Shown here in pieces: positions 33,375 through 41,465 of a DNA stretch of 52,286 nt. Each line of letters starts with the position of its first letter. Position 1 is the stretch's first letter. The position numbers were made by a program, and so were the translations under genes. Below the pieces are notes generated by a model, which saw only the letters and a program-made list of their open reading frames with translations, made no database searches and was not told the DNA's origin. This DNA is from DATAPE01 sp034667525 (GTDB taxonomy: Bacteria > Actinomycetota > CADDZG01 > WHSQ01), in the NCBI GenBank assembly GCA_034667525.1, contig JAXDJO010000014.1, positions 1 to 52,286 of the forward strand, in the 5' to 3' direction.

Positions 33375-34637
33375 CTATCCGGCTGCGAGGAGCCCCGCTC
33401 GTTTGAACCACGCCGCAATCGCAGCCATGCCGACGAGGAAGACCATGCCCATACCAGAGATAAGAATCCCCTGGACGTCGTGAGACCAGAGGATCTTCAT
33501 GATCGCGGCGGCCAGGACCCAGGCGAGGTTGTAGGCGATGTCGTAAAGAGAGAACGCGCGTCCGCGAAATCCATCGCCCAACGATTCCTGCACCATCGTG
33601 TCGAGGGAGATCTTCGCAACGAAAAATCCAAGACCGAGAAAGAACGCGAGGCCCGCAAGGGATGCGGTCTTACCGATCGCTCCGAGGGCCGCTACCGCAA
33701 GGCCTGCGATGATGCCTGCCGCCAGCACTAGGTGAGAGGTACTCCGTACCAGGCCGCGCAGCCGGTTTGCCAGCAGAAACCCGAGAACGCCACCCGCGGC
33801 TCCGGCCCCCGCCGTGACGAGCACCTGAGCCTTCTCGTTGACGAGCAATTGTCGGCTGATGAGCCCGATACCTGCGATCGAGAAGCTCCACAGCAAGCGC
33901 AGCCAGAAGTAGGTGCTGATGGATGCCGCAGCTTTAGGAACGCGCGCGACTTCTTTCAGCCCTGCCACGATGCGCTCGACGACGCGACGGATCTCCTCGC
34001 CCAGGGGGGAGCGGGCGCGTGTGTCCCCTGTTTGTTCCAACGCGAGGGCGGAGACCGCTCCGAGTGCGTATATCAACGCGCCCGTAACGACGATTGGCCC
34101 CGTCGGGATGGCGCCTGCCGCAACCAGAGCGACGGCCGCCCCGACGAGTTGGAATAACGCTCCCCCCAACTGTGAGATGGCGTTGCCCTCGACGAGGAAT
34201 TCGTTGTCAAGGGCTGCCGGCAGAGCGGCTGCTTTCGTCGCCAGAACCAGCCGCGTAGAACTGAGCGTTAGAAGGAAAGCGAGGAACAGGGCCGCTTCAC
34301 CCACGGCTCTCGTACCCACGAGCCCCACGATCGCGATGACTATCGCTCGGAAACCGTTGGCCACGAAGAGGAGCTTGCGCCGGTCCCAGCGATCGATCAC
34401 AACGCCGAGGAAGGGGCTGAGGATCGTGTAAGGGACGAATACGAACAGCGCTATCCGGAGCAGATCATCCGGAGATCGAGCACCCTCGAGATCGAACCCT
34501 TTCTGGCCCCCGAAGACGATCAGCTTGGCAAGGGCCGCCTGCACCACGCCGTCCCCGGCTTGTGCGAAGAATTGTGTGGCCATGAGGAGGCCGAAGTCGC
34601 GCCGCGTCAGAAGAAGCTGAGCGCCCCGTTTGAGCAT
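33375..34637 (-). CDS. MFS transporter
   Basis: This 420-residue protein has 12 predicted membrane helices. Motif A-like loop 2-3 reads GVVIDRWDRRKL, and the opening RRDFGLLMATQFFAQAGDG is typical of an MFS subgroup with ATQF...GD near TM1. It is an inner-membrane exporter of unknown substrate. The gene is 21 bp downstream of the beta-propeller lipoprotein gene and 58 bp upstream of the large membrane protein, all on the minus strand, so it may be co-transcribed with the polysaccharide genes. ATG 34637 was chosen; GTG 34643 is two codons earlier. Confidence 0.85.
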   Translation of the reverse strand: MLKRGAQLLLTRRDFGLLMATQFFAQAGDGVVQAALAKLIVFGGQKGFDLEGARSPDDLLRIALFVFVPYTILSPFLGVVIDRWDRRKLLFVANGFRAIVIAIVGLVGTRAVGEAALFLAFLLTLSSTRLVLATKAAALPAALDNEFLVEGNAISQLGGALFQLVGAAVALVAAGAIPTGPIVVTGALIYALGAVSALALEQTGDTRARSPLGEEIRRVVERIVAGLKEVARVPKAAASISTYFWLRLLWSFSIAGIGLISRQLLVNEKAQVLVTAGAGAAGGVLGFLLANRLRGLVRSTSHLVLAAGIIAGLAVAALGAIGKTASLAGLAFFLGLGFFVAKISLDTMVQESLGDGFRGRAFSLYDIAYNLAWVLAAAIMKILWSHDVQGILISGMGMVFLVGMAAIAAWFKRAGLLAAG

Positions 34638-34658
34638 CCCCACCTGGAGAGTTGGGTA

Positions 34659-35825
34659 TTAGCGGTAAACGCCGTTGTGGCCGATGCTGAAGCGGCCCGG
34701 TTGGGGAAAATAAGTGAGGCCATGAGGAGCCATCCCCACAGAGATCGTGTGCAGCAAACGGCCGGATCTGGTGTCGGCAACGCCGACCGAATCATTGAAA
34801 CGGTTCGAGAACCACAGCTGCCGGCCATTCGGGGAGACCTGCATCATGTCGGGACTGCCGCCTACGTGCCAGGTTCTCACGACCCGGCGACGCGACAGAT
34901 CTATGACCGAGATCGTCCCGGCAAGGCGATTGCTGACATACAGGCGGCGACCATCTCGGCTTATGCACAGCCCGTGTGCGCCTTCGCCGGTGGGGATGAA
35001 CTTGAGCTTGGTGAGGTTGTGGGCGTCGATCACCGATACCCCGTTGAGTCCTTGATTGGCGACATAGAAAACCGAACCGTCCGGTGAGAGTTTCACGTCC
35101 ACCGGCAATCCCCCCACCACCACCTTGCCAGTCACCTTCATCGTGGTGGTATTGACGCGGTAAACGCGGCCACTGAACTCCGTGCTGATCAGAAGAAAGC
35201 TTCCGTTGGCAGAGAAGTCGAGATGGTCGGGCCCTCTGGCGGGGATCGGGACGCGCTTCAACAACCGCCAGGTGCGACGATTGCGAAAGTCCAGAGCGTC
35301 ATAGCGTTCGGCCACCACGATGGCCTTCGAACCGTCCGGGGTGAAATAGAGGTTGTAGGGGTCGCGCACATGCACCGTTCCCACCGGCCTCCCATGAGCG
35401 GGATCGATCACCGTCAGCGAGTTGCCGCCGGTGTTGTCCACGTACAGCTTCCGCATGCTCCAAGAAGGCGTTATGTGATGCGGGATGCTGCCAACACGGA
35501 AATGCCGAATGATCTTGTACGTTCGGGGATCTATCACGTCGACGGTCCCCGAGCCGCTGTTGGGTACGTAAACCCGCTCCGGGAAGTGCCGCACCGAAGG
35601 TGCCAGCTTCGGGGTTTCTATCGCTCGGTAGACGTCTCTGGCCGGATGAGCGTGTCGCGTTGACGAACCTGTCCCGCGCGTCTCGTCGATACTGCCGCCC
35701 GATCGGGCTTCAGGAAAGAACGAATGAGTAGTAGTGCATGCGCCGGCAACAACGGCGAGCAGCAGGGCGAGGACGAGCACCGTCATTCTGGGCGCCCTGA
35801 AACGTCCCTGTGGCGTGATTGTCAT
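34659..35825 (-). CDS. YVTN-type beta-propeller lipoprotein
   Basis: This 388-residue exported protein has an N-terminal hydrophobic stretch (VLVLALLLAVVAGAC) ending in a lipobox-like AGAC, so it is probably a lipoprotein. About seven 40-45-residue repeats follow, each of the YVTN/NHL kind. Examples are VYVPNSGSGTVDVIDPRTYK, FYVANQGLNGVSVID and LYVSNRLAGTISVIDL, with VGGLPVDVKLSPDGS-like turns. Such propellers bind ligands or proteins outside the cell; no enzyme activity can be inferred. The ATG start is 8 nt after a TATCCT box and lacks a Shine-Dalgarno sequence. It heads the minus-strand run to 27513. Confidence 0.87.
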   Translation of the reverse strand: MTITPQGRFRAPRMTVLVLALLLAVVAGACTTTHSFFPEARSGGSIDETRGTGSSTRHAHPARDVYRAIETPKLAPSVRHFPERVYVPNSGSGTVDVIDPRTYKIIRHFRVGSIPHHITPSWSMRKLYVDNTGGNSLTVIDPAHGRPVGTVHVRDPYNLYFTPDGSKAIVVAERYDALDFRNRRTWRLLKRVPIPARGPDHLDFSANGSFLLISTEFSGRVYRVNTTTMKVTGKVVVGGLPVDVKLSPDGSVFYVANQGLNGVSVIDAHNLTKLKFIPTGEGAHGLCISRDGRRLYVSNRLAGTISVIDLSRRRVVRTWHVGGSPDMMQVSPNGRQLWFSNRFNDSVGVADTRSGRLLHTISVGMAPHGLTYFPQPGRFSIGHNGVYR

Positions 35826-35833
35826 GTCACGTG

Positions 35834-35839
35834 AGGATA
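35834..35839 (-). promoter_or_regulatory. Candidate leaderless -10 box of the propeller gene
   Basis: TATCCT on the minus strand ends 8 nt before the ATG at 35825. This may be the promoter for the whole downstream polysaccharide export run. Confidence 0.45.
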
Positions 35840-36006
35840 GTTGGTGGCGGATGAAAACTTGCCAGAGTTGCCTCGTTGCCCCTGCGGGGAGGCGCACATT
35901 ACGGATGAAAGAGGGAGCAGGAAAGGGGGCCGTGGCGAGTGTTTGAGATCGAAGGCGAGGATCATGTCGCCCGGCTCTGGTGCGTTCTCCCGGCCGTCGG
36001 GGCGGA

Positions 36007-36075
36007 ATCTGGCCGTCCGTGGGATCGATTTTGCGGTCGAGAAGCCACGCTCTGCGTGGCGGAGCTCGCAAAAAA
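36007..36075 (-). repeat. Dispersed GCGAGCTC/CCACG hairpin repeat, copy 4
   Basis: On the minus strand the methyltransferase TGA is followed at once by TTTTTTGCGAGCTCC and the hairpin GCCACGC-AGA-GCGTGGC (36044-36060). Beyond it, GGGATCGATTTTGCGGTCGA on the plus strand is a diverged form of the same part of the 62-bp tandem unit. The rest of the 250-bp gap (35826-36075) holds no gene that I can support. Confidence 0.7.
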
Positions 36076-36810
36076 TCAGGGGCCGTAGACCGAGACGTGT
36101 GCGCCGCTGGCTGAGGTGAAGGGCCTCTCGGCGTAATCGGCGTAGCGCTCCTTGAGCTCCAGGCCGGCGAGGCGAGCCATCAGGTCGAACTCGGAGGGCC
36201 AGACGTAGCGAAGGTGCACCGGGTACATCTCGATCCCTGTGGACGAGATGATGAGGTGCTGCGAGGAGATCGTCTGCGCCTTGGGGTCGTGGCGGGAAAC
36301 ATCGATGAAGACGCGATCGACCTCGACCTCGTTGACGTTCACTCTTTGGTCGCGATCGAAACGGGAGACGTCGGGATAGAAGGCGTCGAGCACGAAGACG
36401 CCATCGTCGGCCAGGTGACCGGCGACGTTGCGAAAGCACGCCAGCTGATCTTCCTGGCTTGTCAGCGCATAGATCGTGTTGAACGTTAAGTAGATCAGGC
36501 TGAAGAGGCCCTCGACGGCCACATCCTTGAAGTCTCCGAACGCCACCGGAAGGTCGGCGCCCCCGGGCTTGGCCCGCAGCTTCGTCAGCATGTTCTCGGA
36601 GGCATCGATGCCGTGCACCTCTATGCCTCTTTCCACCAGGGGAAGCGCCACCCGTCCCGTGCCAATCGCCAGCTCGAGCACCGGCCCCCGTCCCGCACGC
36701 TGGGCGAGGAACTCCACGGTCGCGGAGGTATTGAGGAGCTCTGAAGGGTGTAGCGAATCGTAGACGTGGGCGATCCGGTCGCCGTAAGTCGAAGCGTCGT
36801 AGGCCTCCAT
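36076..36810 (-). CDS. Class I SAM-dependent methyltransferase
   Basis: This 244-residue protein has the SAM-binding motif I VLELAIGTGRVALPL, the acidic VHGIDASENML after strand 2, and AFGDFKD, in a Rossmann-like N-terminal half. The C-terminal half has DLMARLAGLELKERYADYA, common in small-molecule methyltransferases of this group. The substrate cannot be told. ATG 36810 lies 7 nt from TATTCT and has no Shine-Dalgarno sequence. It is divergent from the DUF2304-glycosyltransferase gene with 48 bp between starts, each preceded by its own near-start -10 box. Confidence 0.83.
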   Translation of the reverse strand: MEAYDASTYGDRIAHVYDSLHPSELLNTSATVEFLAQRAGRGPVLELAIGTGRVALPLVERGIEVHGIDASENMLTKLRAKPGGADLPVAFGDFKDVAVEGLFSLIYLTFNTIYALTSQEDQLACFRNVAGHLADDGVFVLDAFYPDVSRFDRDQRVNVNEVEVDRVFIDVSRHDPKAQTISSQHLIISSTGIEMYPVHLRYVWPSEFDLMARLAGLELKERYADYAERPFTSASGAHVSVYGP

Positions 36811-36817
36811 CCCGGCG

Positions 36818-36823
36818 AGAATA
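36818..36823 (-). promoter_or_regulatory. Candidate leaderless -10 box of the methyltransferase gene
   Basis: TATTCT on the minus strand ends 7 nt before ATG 36810. Confidence 0.45.
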
Positions 36824-36846
36824 CGGGCCTCCGCTGTCCCGTTCGC

Positions 36847-36852
36847 TATGGT
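36847..36852 (+). promoter_or_regulatory. Candidate leaderless -10 box of the DUF2304-glycosyltransferase gene
   Basis: TATGGT ends 6 nt before ATG 36859. GGCGGG directly abuts the ATG and is too close to act as a Shine-Dalgarno sequence. Confidence 0.45.
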
Positions 36853-36858
36853 GGCGGG

Positions 36859-37896
36859 ATGGGATTGAGGATTCTTGGTGCGATCGCGGCCATCATGCTG
36901 GCCGGATTCGCCATCCTTCGTTATCGAAAGGGCCAACTCCGCCGTGGCGAGCTGCTTGCAGTGGGCATCGCAGTGGTCGGCCTCACGATCGCCGCGGCCA
37001 CTCCGAACCTGCTGGACCCGGTACTGAATGCATTGGGCTTCCAGCCGGGGCAGCAAAGACGGATCATCGGTCTTCTCGTCATCTCGAACCTATTCACGAT
37101 GGCGCTTCTCTTCCGCGGTTTCTCCCGGGACGATCAGCTGTCCAATGAGATCGGCGGCCTGGTCGACCACCTGGCCCTCAAGCGGGCGGAGGCGGAGGGT
37201 TGGACACCGGCCCGAGGGGCCTGCGTGGTCGTGATGCCCGCCTTTAACGAAGCCGACAACCTCCCCGCGATCCTCGGCGATATGCCGCGTGCGGTAGTGG
37301 GCATCCCGGTCGTTCCACTCGTGGTCGCCGACGGATGCACGGACGCTACAGAGGCGACGGCCCGGAACCTCGGGGCGCTCGTGATCCAGCGGGACCTCCG
37401 CAGAGGCTCGGGCGCCGCGGTCCGCTTGGGCTACGAGGCTGCGGTTGGCTTTGGAGCGCAGATCGTGGTCACCATGGACGCCGACGGACAGCACGACCCT
37501 GCAGAGATGCATCGGTTGGTCGAGCCCCTGATCGCCGGCGAGGCCGACATGGTTCAGGGCTCCCGGGTGCTCGGGGAGTTCGAGGTGGAATCGGCCGTGC
37601 GCGAACGAGGTGTGCGCCTGTTCGCGCGGTTGATCAGTGCCCTTGGAGGAACCAAGATCACCGATCCGTCGACGGGCTACCGAGCCATGACCACTGAGGT
37701 GCTTCGTCACCTCGATCTCCGCCAGGACCAGTTCTACGTATCCGAGATGATCCTGGACGCCACGAGGAAGCACTTCCGCGTCCTCGAAGTCCCCGTCTCG
37801 ATCCGGCGCAGGGCCTCTGGTGTCACAAAGAAGCCCCCGGCACTTCGCTACGCATGGGGCTTCAGCAAGGCGATCGTTAGGACCTGGCTCCGCTAG
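36859..37896 (+). CDS. DUF2304-family 2 glycosyltransferase fusion
   Basis: This 345-residue protein has an N-terminal DUF2304-like part (about residues 1-105). It contains three hydrophobic segments and NEIGGLVDHLALKRAE, normally a small separate protein next to a dolichyl-phosphate-mannose-synthase-like enzyme. A GT-A domain follows, with CVVVMPAFNEADNLP, VVADGCTDATE, VTMDADGQHDP and a C-terminal STGYRAM. Such enzymes make polyprenyl-phosphate sugars as donors for GT-C transferases. If so, it may feed the large membrane proteins at 11392 or 31253 (inference). It converges on the NYN gene. Confidence 0.87.
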   Translation: MGLRILGAIAAIMLAGFAILRYRKGQLRRGELLAVGIAVVGLTIAAATPNLLDPVLNALGFQPGQQRRIIGLLVISNLFTMALLFRGFSRDDQLSNEIGGLVDHLALKRAEAEGWTPARGACVVVMPAFNEADNLPAILGDMPRAVVGIPVVPLVVADGCTDATEATARNLGALVIQRDLRRGSGAAVRLGYEAAVGFGAQIVVTMDADGQHDPAEMHRLVEPLIAGEADMVQGSRVLGEFEVESAVRERGVRLFARLISALGGTKITDPSTGYRAMTTEVLRHLDLRQDQFYVSEMILDATRKHFRVLEVPVSIRRRASGVTKKPPALRYAWGFSKAIVRTWLR

Positions 37897-37915
37897 CGCT
37901 GGTCGGCGCCCGGCT

Positions 37916-38950
37916 TCAGCGTTGGGCTGAGAGGGAATAGTCCTCGGCGTCGTCGTCCCACTTCAGGTCAACGATGTCCTTCGCGCGAGCAGCCTTCACG
38001 AATTGCAGGAAGCCGCCGTATCCGAAGTTCTTCTCCGAGAAGTCCGGCCTGCGTTTCCTCAGCTCGTTCTTGAGCCCGGAAAGCAGGGGGGGCCCGTTCT
38101 GGGCCTGCAAGTCGGCGACCGTGGAGCGCAGAAGCTCGAACGCGTCCGACTGTCCATCACCTTCACTGGGGAACTCCACGATGGGATCACCCTCTGCCGA
38201 GCCACTGTGAAGCTCGACAACTCCCATCCGTTCGAGGTGTTGCATGAGTTCGCCCCACGTTCGGAAGCCGAAGTCGCTTTCCGAGAAAGTGGGGTCCTTA
38301 CGCAGGATCACCCGCTTCACCATCGAAGACAGCACGGGACCGTTCGTCGAACCCTGCAGTCCGGCGACCGTGCGCGTCACCAGGCGGGCGACCTGAACCA
38401 GATCGGAGGCCTCATCATCCGGCGCGTTGTTGTTGTGGGGCTGCTCCTTCTTGGGCTTGCGCGCCGGCACCGCCTTTCCCGATCCCAGCAATCTTCCGTA
38501 GAACAGAAACTCATCGCAGGCACCGGGGAGAAGATCTGAGGTCGAGCCCTCCACGCCGACACCGATCACTCGTTTGTTCAGCTCCCTCAGTTTCAGCACC
38601 AGCGGGGTGAAGTCCGAGTCACCCGAACCGATCACGAAGGTGGTGATGAACGATCTCTCGAACGCAAGCTCGAGGGTGTCTACGGCGAGCTTGATATCCG
38701 CGGCGTTCTTCCTCACCATGCCGGTTCGCTGAGGGATCTCGATCATCTCGATCCTTCCCAGCGCCAACTGCTGGCGGTGTTCGGAAAACAGGTTCCAGTC
38801 CGCATAGGCCCGGCGGATGATGATCCTGCCGCGTTCTGACAATGCATCCATGATCACGGACACGTCCAGAGGCTCTCCGCGGTCGCGCGCACCCAGCGCA
38901 AGGTTCTCGAAATCCAGAAACAGTGCGATGCGATCTTCTTCGTTGGTCAT
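37916..38950 (-). CDS. NYN-domain putative ribonuclease with two OST-HTH/LOTUS domains
   Basis: This 344-residue protein has three parts. Residues 1-155 form a NYN (PIN-like) domain with acidic catalytic candidates D13 and N16 (LFLDFEN), D85 (NAADIKLAVD) and D111/D113 (GSGDSDF). After a charged linker come two LOTUS/OST-HTH domains. Residues about 184-247 end in FSESDFGFRTWGELMQHL, and about 269-330 end in FSEKNFGYGGFLQFV. This is the LabA/MARF1-like pattern of an RNA endonuclease with RNA-binding modules. Its ATG overlaps the stop of RNase D (ATGA), so the two are probably made together. The RNA target is unknown. Confidence 0.88.
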   Translation of the reverse strand: MTNEEDRIALFLDFENLALGARDRGEPLDVSVIMDALSERGRIIIRRAYADWNLFSEHRQQLALGRIEMIEIPQRTGMVRKNAADIKLAVDTLELAFERSFITTFVIGSGDSDFTPLVLKLRELNKRVIGVGVEGSTSDLLPGACDEFLFYGRLLGSGKAVPARKPKKEQPHNNNAPDDEASDLVQVARLVTRTVAGLQGSTNGPVLSSMVKRVILRKDPTFSESDFGFRTWGELMQHLERMGVVELHSGSAEGDPIVEFPSEGDGQSDAFELLRSTVADLQAQNGPPLLSGLKNELRKRRPDFSEKNFGYGGFLQFVKAARAKDIVDLKWDDDAEDYSLSAQR

Positions 38951-40137
38951 CTGTTCAGCTCGATCTCCTGGACATACGGCGGATCTTCGGTCGCTGCGAT
39001 GGCGATCCGGCCCTGGACGAGAGCCAGTATGGACCTGCCGGCCAATTCGTGTCTCCAGCCGGAAAGCAGAGCATGTTCGGCCCCCCCGGACAAGCCTGAG
39101 AGAAGCTCCACCAGAGCGGCTTCCAGCTCTTCACGAGTCGCCACGAATTCGGTTGCAACCCCGGCTTGATCGGCGCGCGCTTTGATCAGGGCATCTGCGA
39201 GCCCGGCCAGGGCGCGCACCCGGTGTTGAACCGCGCGCGATGGCGTCTTCTTAGCGGCGATGGGATCGGCTTGCTTGCCCTTCTCGACGGCGTCCAGGAT
39301 GGCAGTGCCCGATCGCTCTGCTTCCCGGGGATTGATCCCCCGGATCGCTTTGAGCTGTCCGAGGGAACCGGGGGCCCGGCGGGCGATCTCGACGAGGCTC
39401 ACGTCCTTGACCACCCAACCTCTCGGCAGATCGCGCGCGGCTGCGGCCTCTTCGCGCCACCGGGCAACCTCTTTCAACACCGCGACCTGACGGCCGGACA
39501 GTGAGCCCCGGCCCCCCACCCGGCGCCACGCATCTCCGGGGTCGTTCGCGTACGAGGAATCTGTCTGCAGGGCCCTCATCTCCTCGGACACCCACCCCAT
39601 CCGGTCCAACTCAGCCAACCGGTTCTTCAGAACGCTGGCGGCCTCGAGCAGATAGCGGACGTCGTCGGCCGCATAACTCAGCTGGGCGGCAGTTAACGGA
39701 CGGGTGCACCAGTCGCTGTATGACTCGCCCTTCTCGAGCCGAACCTCGAGCACCTCTTCGATCAACCGGCCATAGGGAAGAGACGCCCCAAGGCCTGCGA
39801 ACCCTGCGGCGATCTGCACGTCGAAGACGTTCTTCGGAAGCACCCCATAGCTGTCGTGGAAGATCTGGAGATCCTGTTTCCCGGCGTGTACGACCACCTC
39901 CACCCTGGGATCCGCCAACAGTTCGGTTAGGGGGGCCAGGTCGCTTAGCGCGGTCGCATCGATCAACCAGATGCCATCGTCGGTGGCGATCTGCACCAGG
40001 CACAGCCTCGCGCGGTAGGTGCGTTCTCTCAAAAACTCAGTGTCCAATGCGACGGCGCCTGCCGCGCGCGCGGTCTCGACCGCATCGCGTACATCTTGCA
40101 GGGTCGTAATGAGTGAAGCTTCCCGAGCCTGGGTCAT
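38947..40137 (-). CDS. rnd: Ribonuclease D
   Basis: This 396-residue protein has a DEDDy 3'-5' exonuclease domain: D32 and E34 (LDTEFLRER), D89 (HAGKQDLQIF), and Y155/D159 (YAADDVRYLL). A C-terminal HRDC-like region starts around SGRQVAVLKEVARWREEAA, with a second helical domain behind it. RNase D trims tRNA and other structured RNA 3' ends in the cytoplasm. The length suits actinobacterial homologues. It is 10 bp downstream of the acyl-CoA dehydrogenase gene and overlaps the NYN-LOTUS gene by 4 nt, so an RNA-processing pair is likely. Confidence 0.9.
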   Translation of the reverse strand: MTQAREASLITTLQDVRDAVETARAAGAVALDTEFLRERTYRARLCLVQIATDDGIWLIDATALSDLAPLTELLADPRVEVVVHAGKQDLQIFHDSYGVLPKNVFDVQIAAGFAGLGASLPYGRLIEEVLEVRLEKGESYSDWCTRPLTAAQLSYAADDVRYLLEAASVLKNRLAELDRMGWVSEEMRALQTDSSYANDPGDAWRRVGGRGSLSGRQVAVLKEVARWREEAAAARDLPRGWVVKDVSLVEIARRAPGSLGQLKAIRGINPREAERSGTAILDAVEKGKQADPIAAKKTPSRAVQHRVRALAGLADALIKARADQAGVATEFVATREELEAALVELLSGLSGGAEHALLSGWRHELAGRSILALVQGRIAIAATEDPPYVQEIELNR

Positions 40138-40147
40138 ATCGATCGTG

Positions 40148-41299
40148 CTAACTCGGGAGCCCCAGCTCTCGGGCTATCAATATGCGCATGACTTCGGACG
40201 TGCCTTCGCCGATCTCGAGGATCTTGGAATCGCGGAAGTGTCTGCACACGGGGAAGTCCTCGATGTAGCCATAGCCTCCATGGATCTGCACCGCATCCCT
40301 CGCAACGTCAACGGCGATCTCTGAAGCGAACAGCTTCGCCATCGCCGCATCCTTCTTGTAAGGACGCCCAACCTCCTTTAACCATGCAGCTTTGTAGTAC
40401 GCCTGTCTCGCAAGGTCGGTCTTGCATGCCATGTCGGCGATCTTGAATTGGAGGGCCTGAAAGCTCCCGATCGGCTTGCCGAAGGCCTGGCGCTCGCTTG
40501 CGTACTTCATGCTTTCATCCAGGCATCCCTGCGCCAGCCCTACCGCCAACGCTGCGATCGCGATGCGGCCGTCGTCCAGAATCTTCAGGAAATTCCTATA
40601 GCCCTCACCGCGATCACCCAGAAGGTTGTCCTCGGGCACCACGCAATCGTTGAAGGACAGCTCGTGGGTGTCTGAATGCCACCAACCCATCTTTCGATAC
40701 TGCGGAGCAACCGTGAACCCCGGCGTTCCCGACGGCACGATGATCGCGGAGATCTCCTTGTGCCCATCCTGCTGTCCGGTAATCGCGGTGATCGTGACGA
40801 ACGAAGTGATCGAGGTTCCCGAGTTGGTGATGAACGACTTCGAGCCGTTGATGGACCAGCCCGAGTCCCCGGCTCGCGCGGAGGTTCGCGAGCTGCCTGC
40901 ATCCGAACCGGCTCCCGGTTCGGTCAACCCGAAGCCTGCCAACGCCTCACCTGCTGCGAGAGGCGGGAGCCATCTCTCTTTCTGCTCCTTGCTTCCGAAC
41001 CGGAAGATCGGCATGGCGCCCAGTCCCACGGCAGCTTCGAGCGTGATCGCCAGGGACGAGTCGACCCGCGCTATCTCCTCGATCGCGAGGCACAGGGTCA
41101 GAAAGCCTGCATCGGAGCCTCCGTAATCTTCGGGGAAGGGAAGCCCGAAGAGGCCGAGCTCTGCCATCTGTGAGACCGCATCCATGGGAAGCTCGTGCTC
41201 GCGATCCCACCGCTCCGCTTGGGGTCGGATCACATCATCGACGAACGACCGGATGGTCTTCTGAAAGTCCTCCTGTTCGCTGCTGAGGTCTAGGTCCAC
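40148..41299 (-). CDS. Acyl-CoA dehydrogenase (short-chain type)
   Basis: This 383-residue FAD enzyme introduces the alpha-beta double bond into acyl-CoA. Family signatures are GFGLTEPGAGSDA, SFITNSG, SERQAFGKPI and the C-terminal IHGGYGYIEDFP. The catalytic base is the Glu in EIGEGTSE, the position used by short/medium-chain enzymes. Isovaleryl-CoA dehydrogenases have Ala there and a Glu in helix G, where this protein has LDDGRIAIA. So, despite the leucine-type operon nearby, it is more like butyryl-CoA dehydrogenase. The GTG start lies 6 nt after TACGCT. It is upstream of rnd on the same strand. Confidence 0.9.
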   Translation of the reverse strand: MDLDLSSEQEDFQKTIRSFVDDVIRPQAERWDREHELPMDAVSQMAELGLFGLPFPEDYGGSDAGFLTLCLAIEEIARVDSSLAITLEAAVGLGAMPIFRFGSKEQKERWLPPLAAGEALAGFGLTEPGAGSDAGSSRTSARAGDSGWSINGSKSFITNSGTSITSFVTITAITGQQDGHKEISAIIVPSGTPGFTVAPQYRKMGWWHSDTHELSFNDCVVPEDNLLGDRGEGYRNFLKILDDGRIAIAALAVGLAQGCLDESMKYASERQAFGKPIGSFQALQFKIADMACKTDLARQAYYKAAWLKEVGRPYKKDAAMAKLFASEIAVDVARDAVQIHGGYGYIEDFPVCRHFRDSKILEIGEGTSEVMRILIARELGLPS

Positions 41300-41305
41300 C
41301 CCCTC

Positions 41306-41311
41306 AGCGTA
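41306..41311 (-). promoter_or_regulatory. Candidate leaderless -10 box of the acyl-CoA dehydrogenase gene
   Basis: TACGCT on the minus strand ends 6 nt before the GTG at 41299. Confidence 0.4.
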
Positions 41312-41402
41312 ATTGGCCCGCGCCGAAAAGCCGAGGCCTGGTCACCTGTTAGCCGACTCGAGTTGGCGCCCACAACGAGCCGTCGCCCGGGCTCCACGGA
41401 GC

Positions 41403-41433
41403 CCCCGCCGGCCTTCCGGACGGGCCGGCGGGG
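41403..41433. other. Perfect 11-bp inverted repeat in a divergent intergenic region
   Basis: CCCCGCCGGCC and GGCCGGCGGGG are separated by 9 nt. It lies between the acyl-CoA dehydrogenase and VOC genes, 32 bp before the VOC start. There is no T-run, so it is not an ordinary terminator. It could be a regulator-binding palindrome or an mRNA structure. Confidence 0.6.
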
Positions 41434-41452
41434 AGAGCCACAAACCTGCTTG

Positions 41453-41458
41453 TACCGT
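41453..41458 (+). promoter_or_regulatory. Candidate leaderless -10 box of the VOC gene
   Basis: TACCGT ends 7 nt before the ATG at 41466. No Shine-Dalgarno sequence is seen. Confidence 0.4.
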
Positions 41459-41465
41459 TGGGCAC

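Noticed and set aside
40148..41299. Isovaleryl-CoA dehydrogenase (LiuA) assignment
   Set aside because: The catalytic Glu is at the short/medium-chain position (EIGEGTSE), not in helix G, and the VOC gene separates it from the leucine-like operon.
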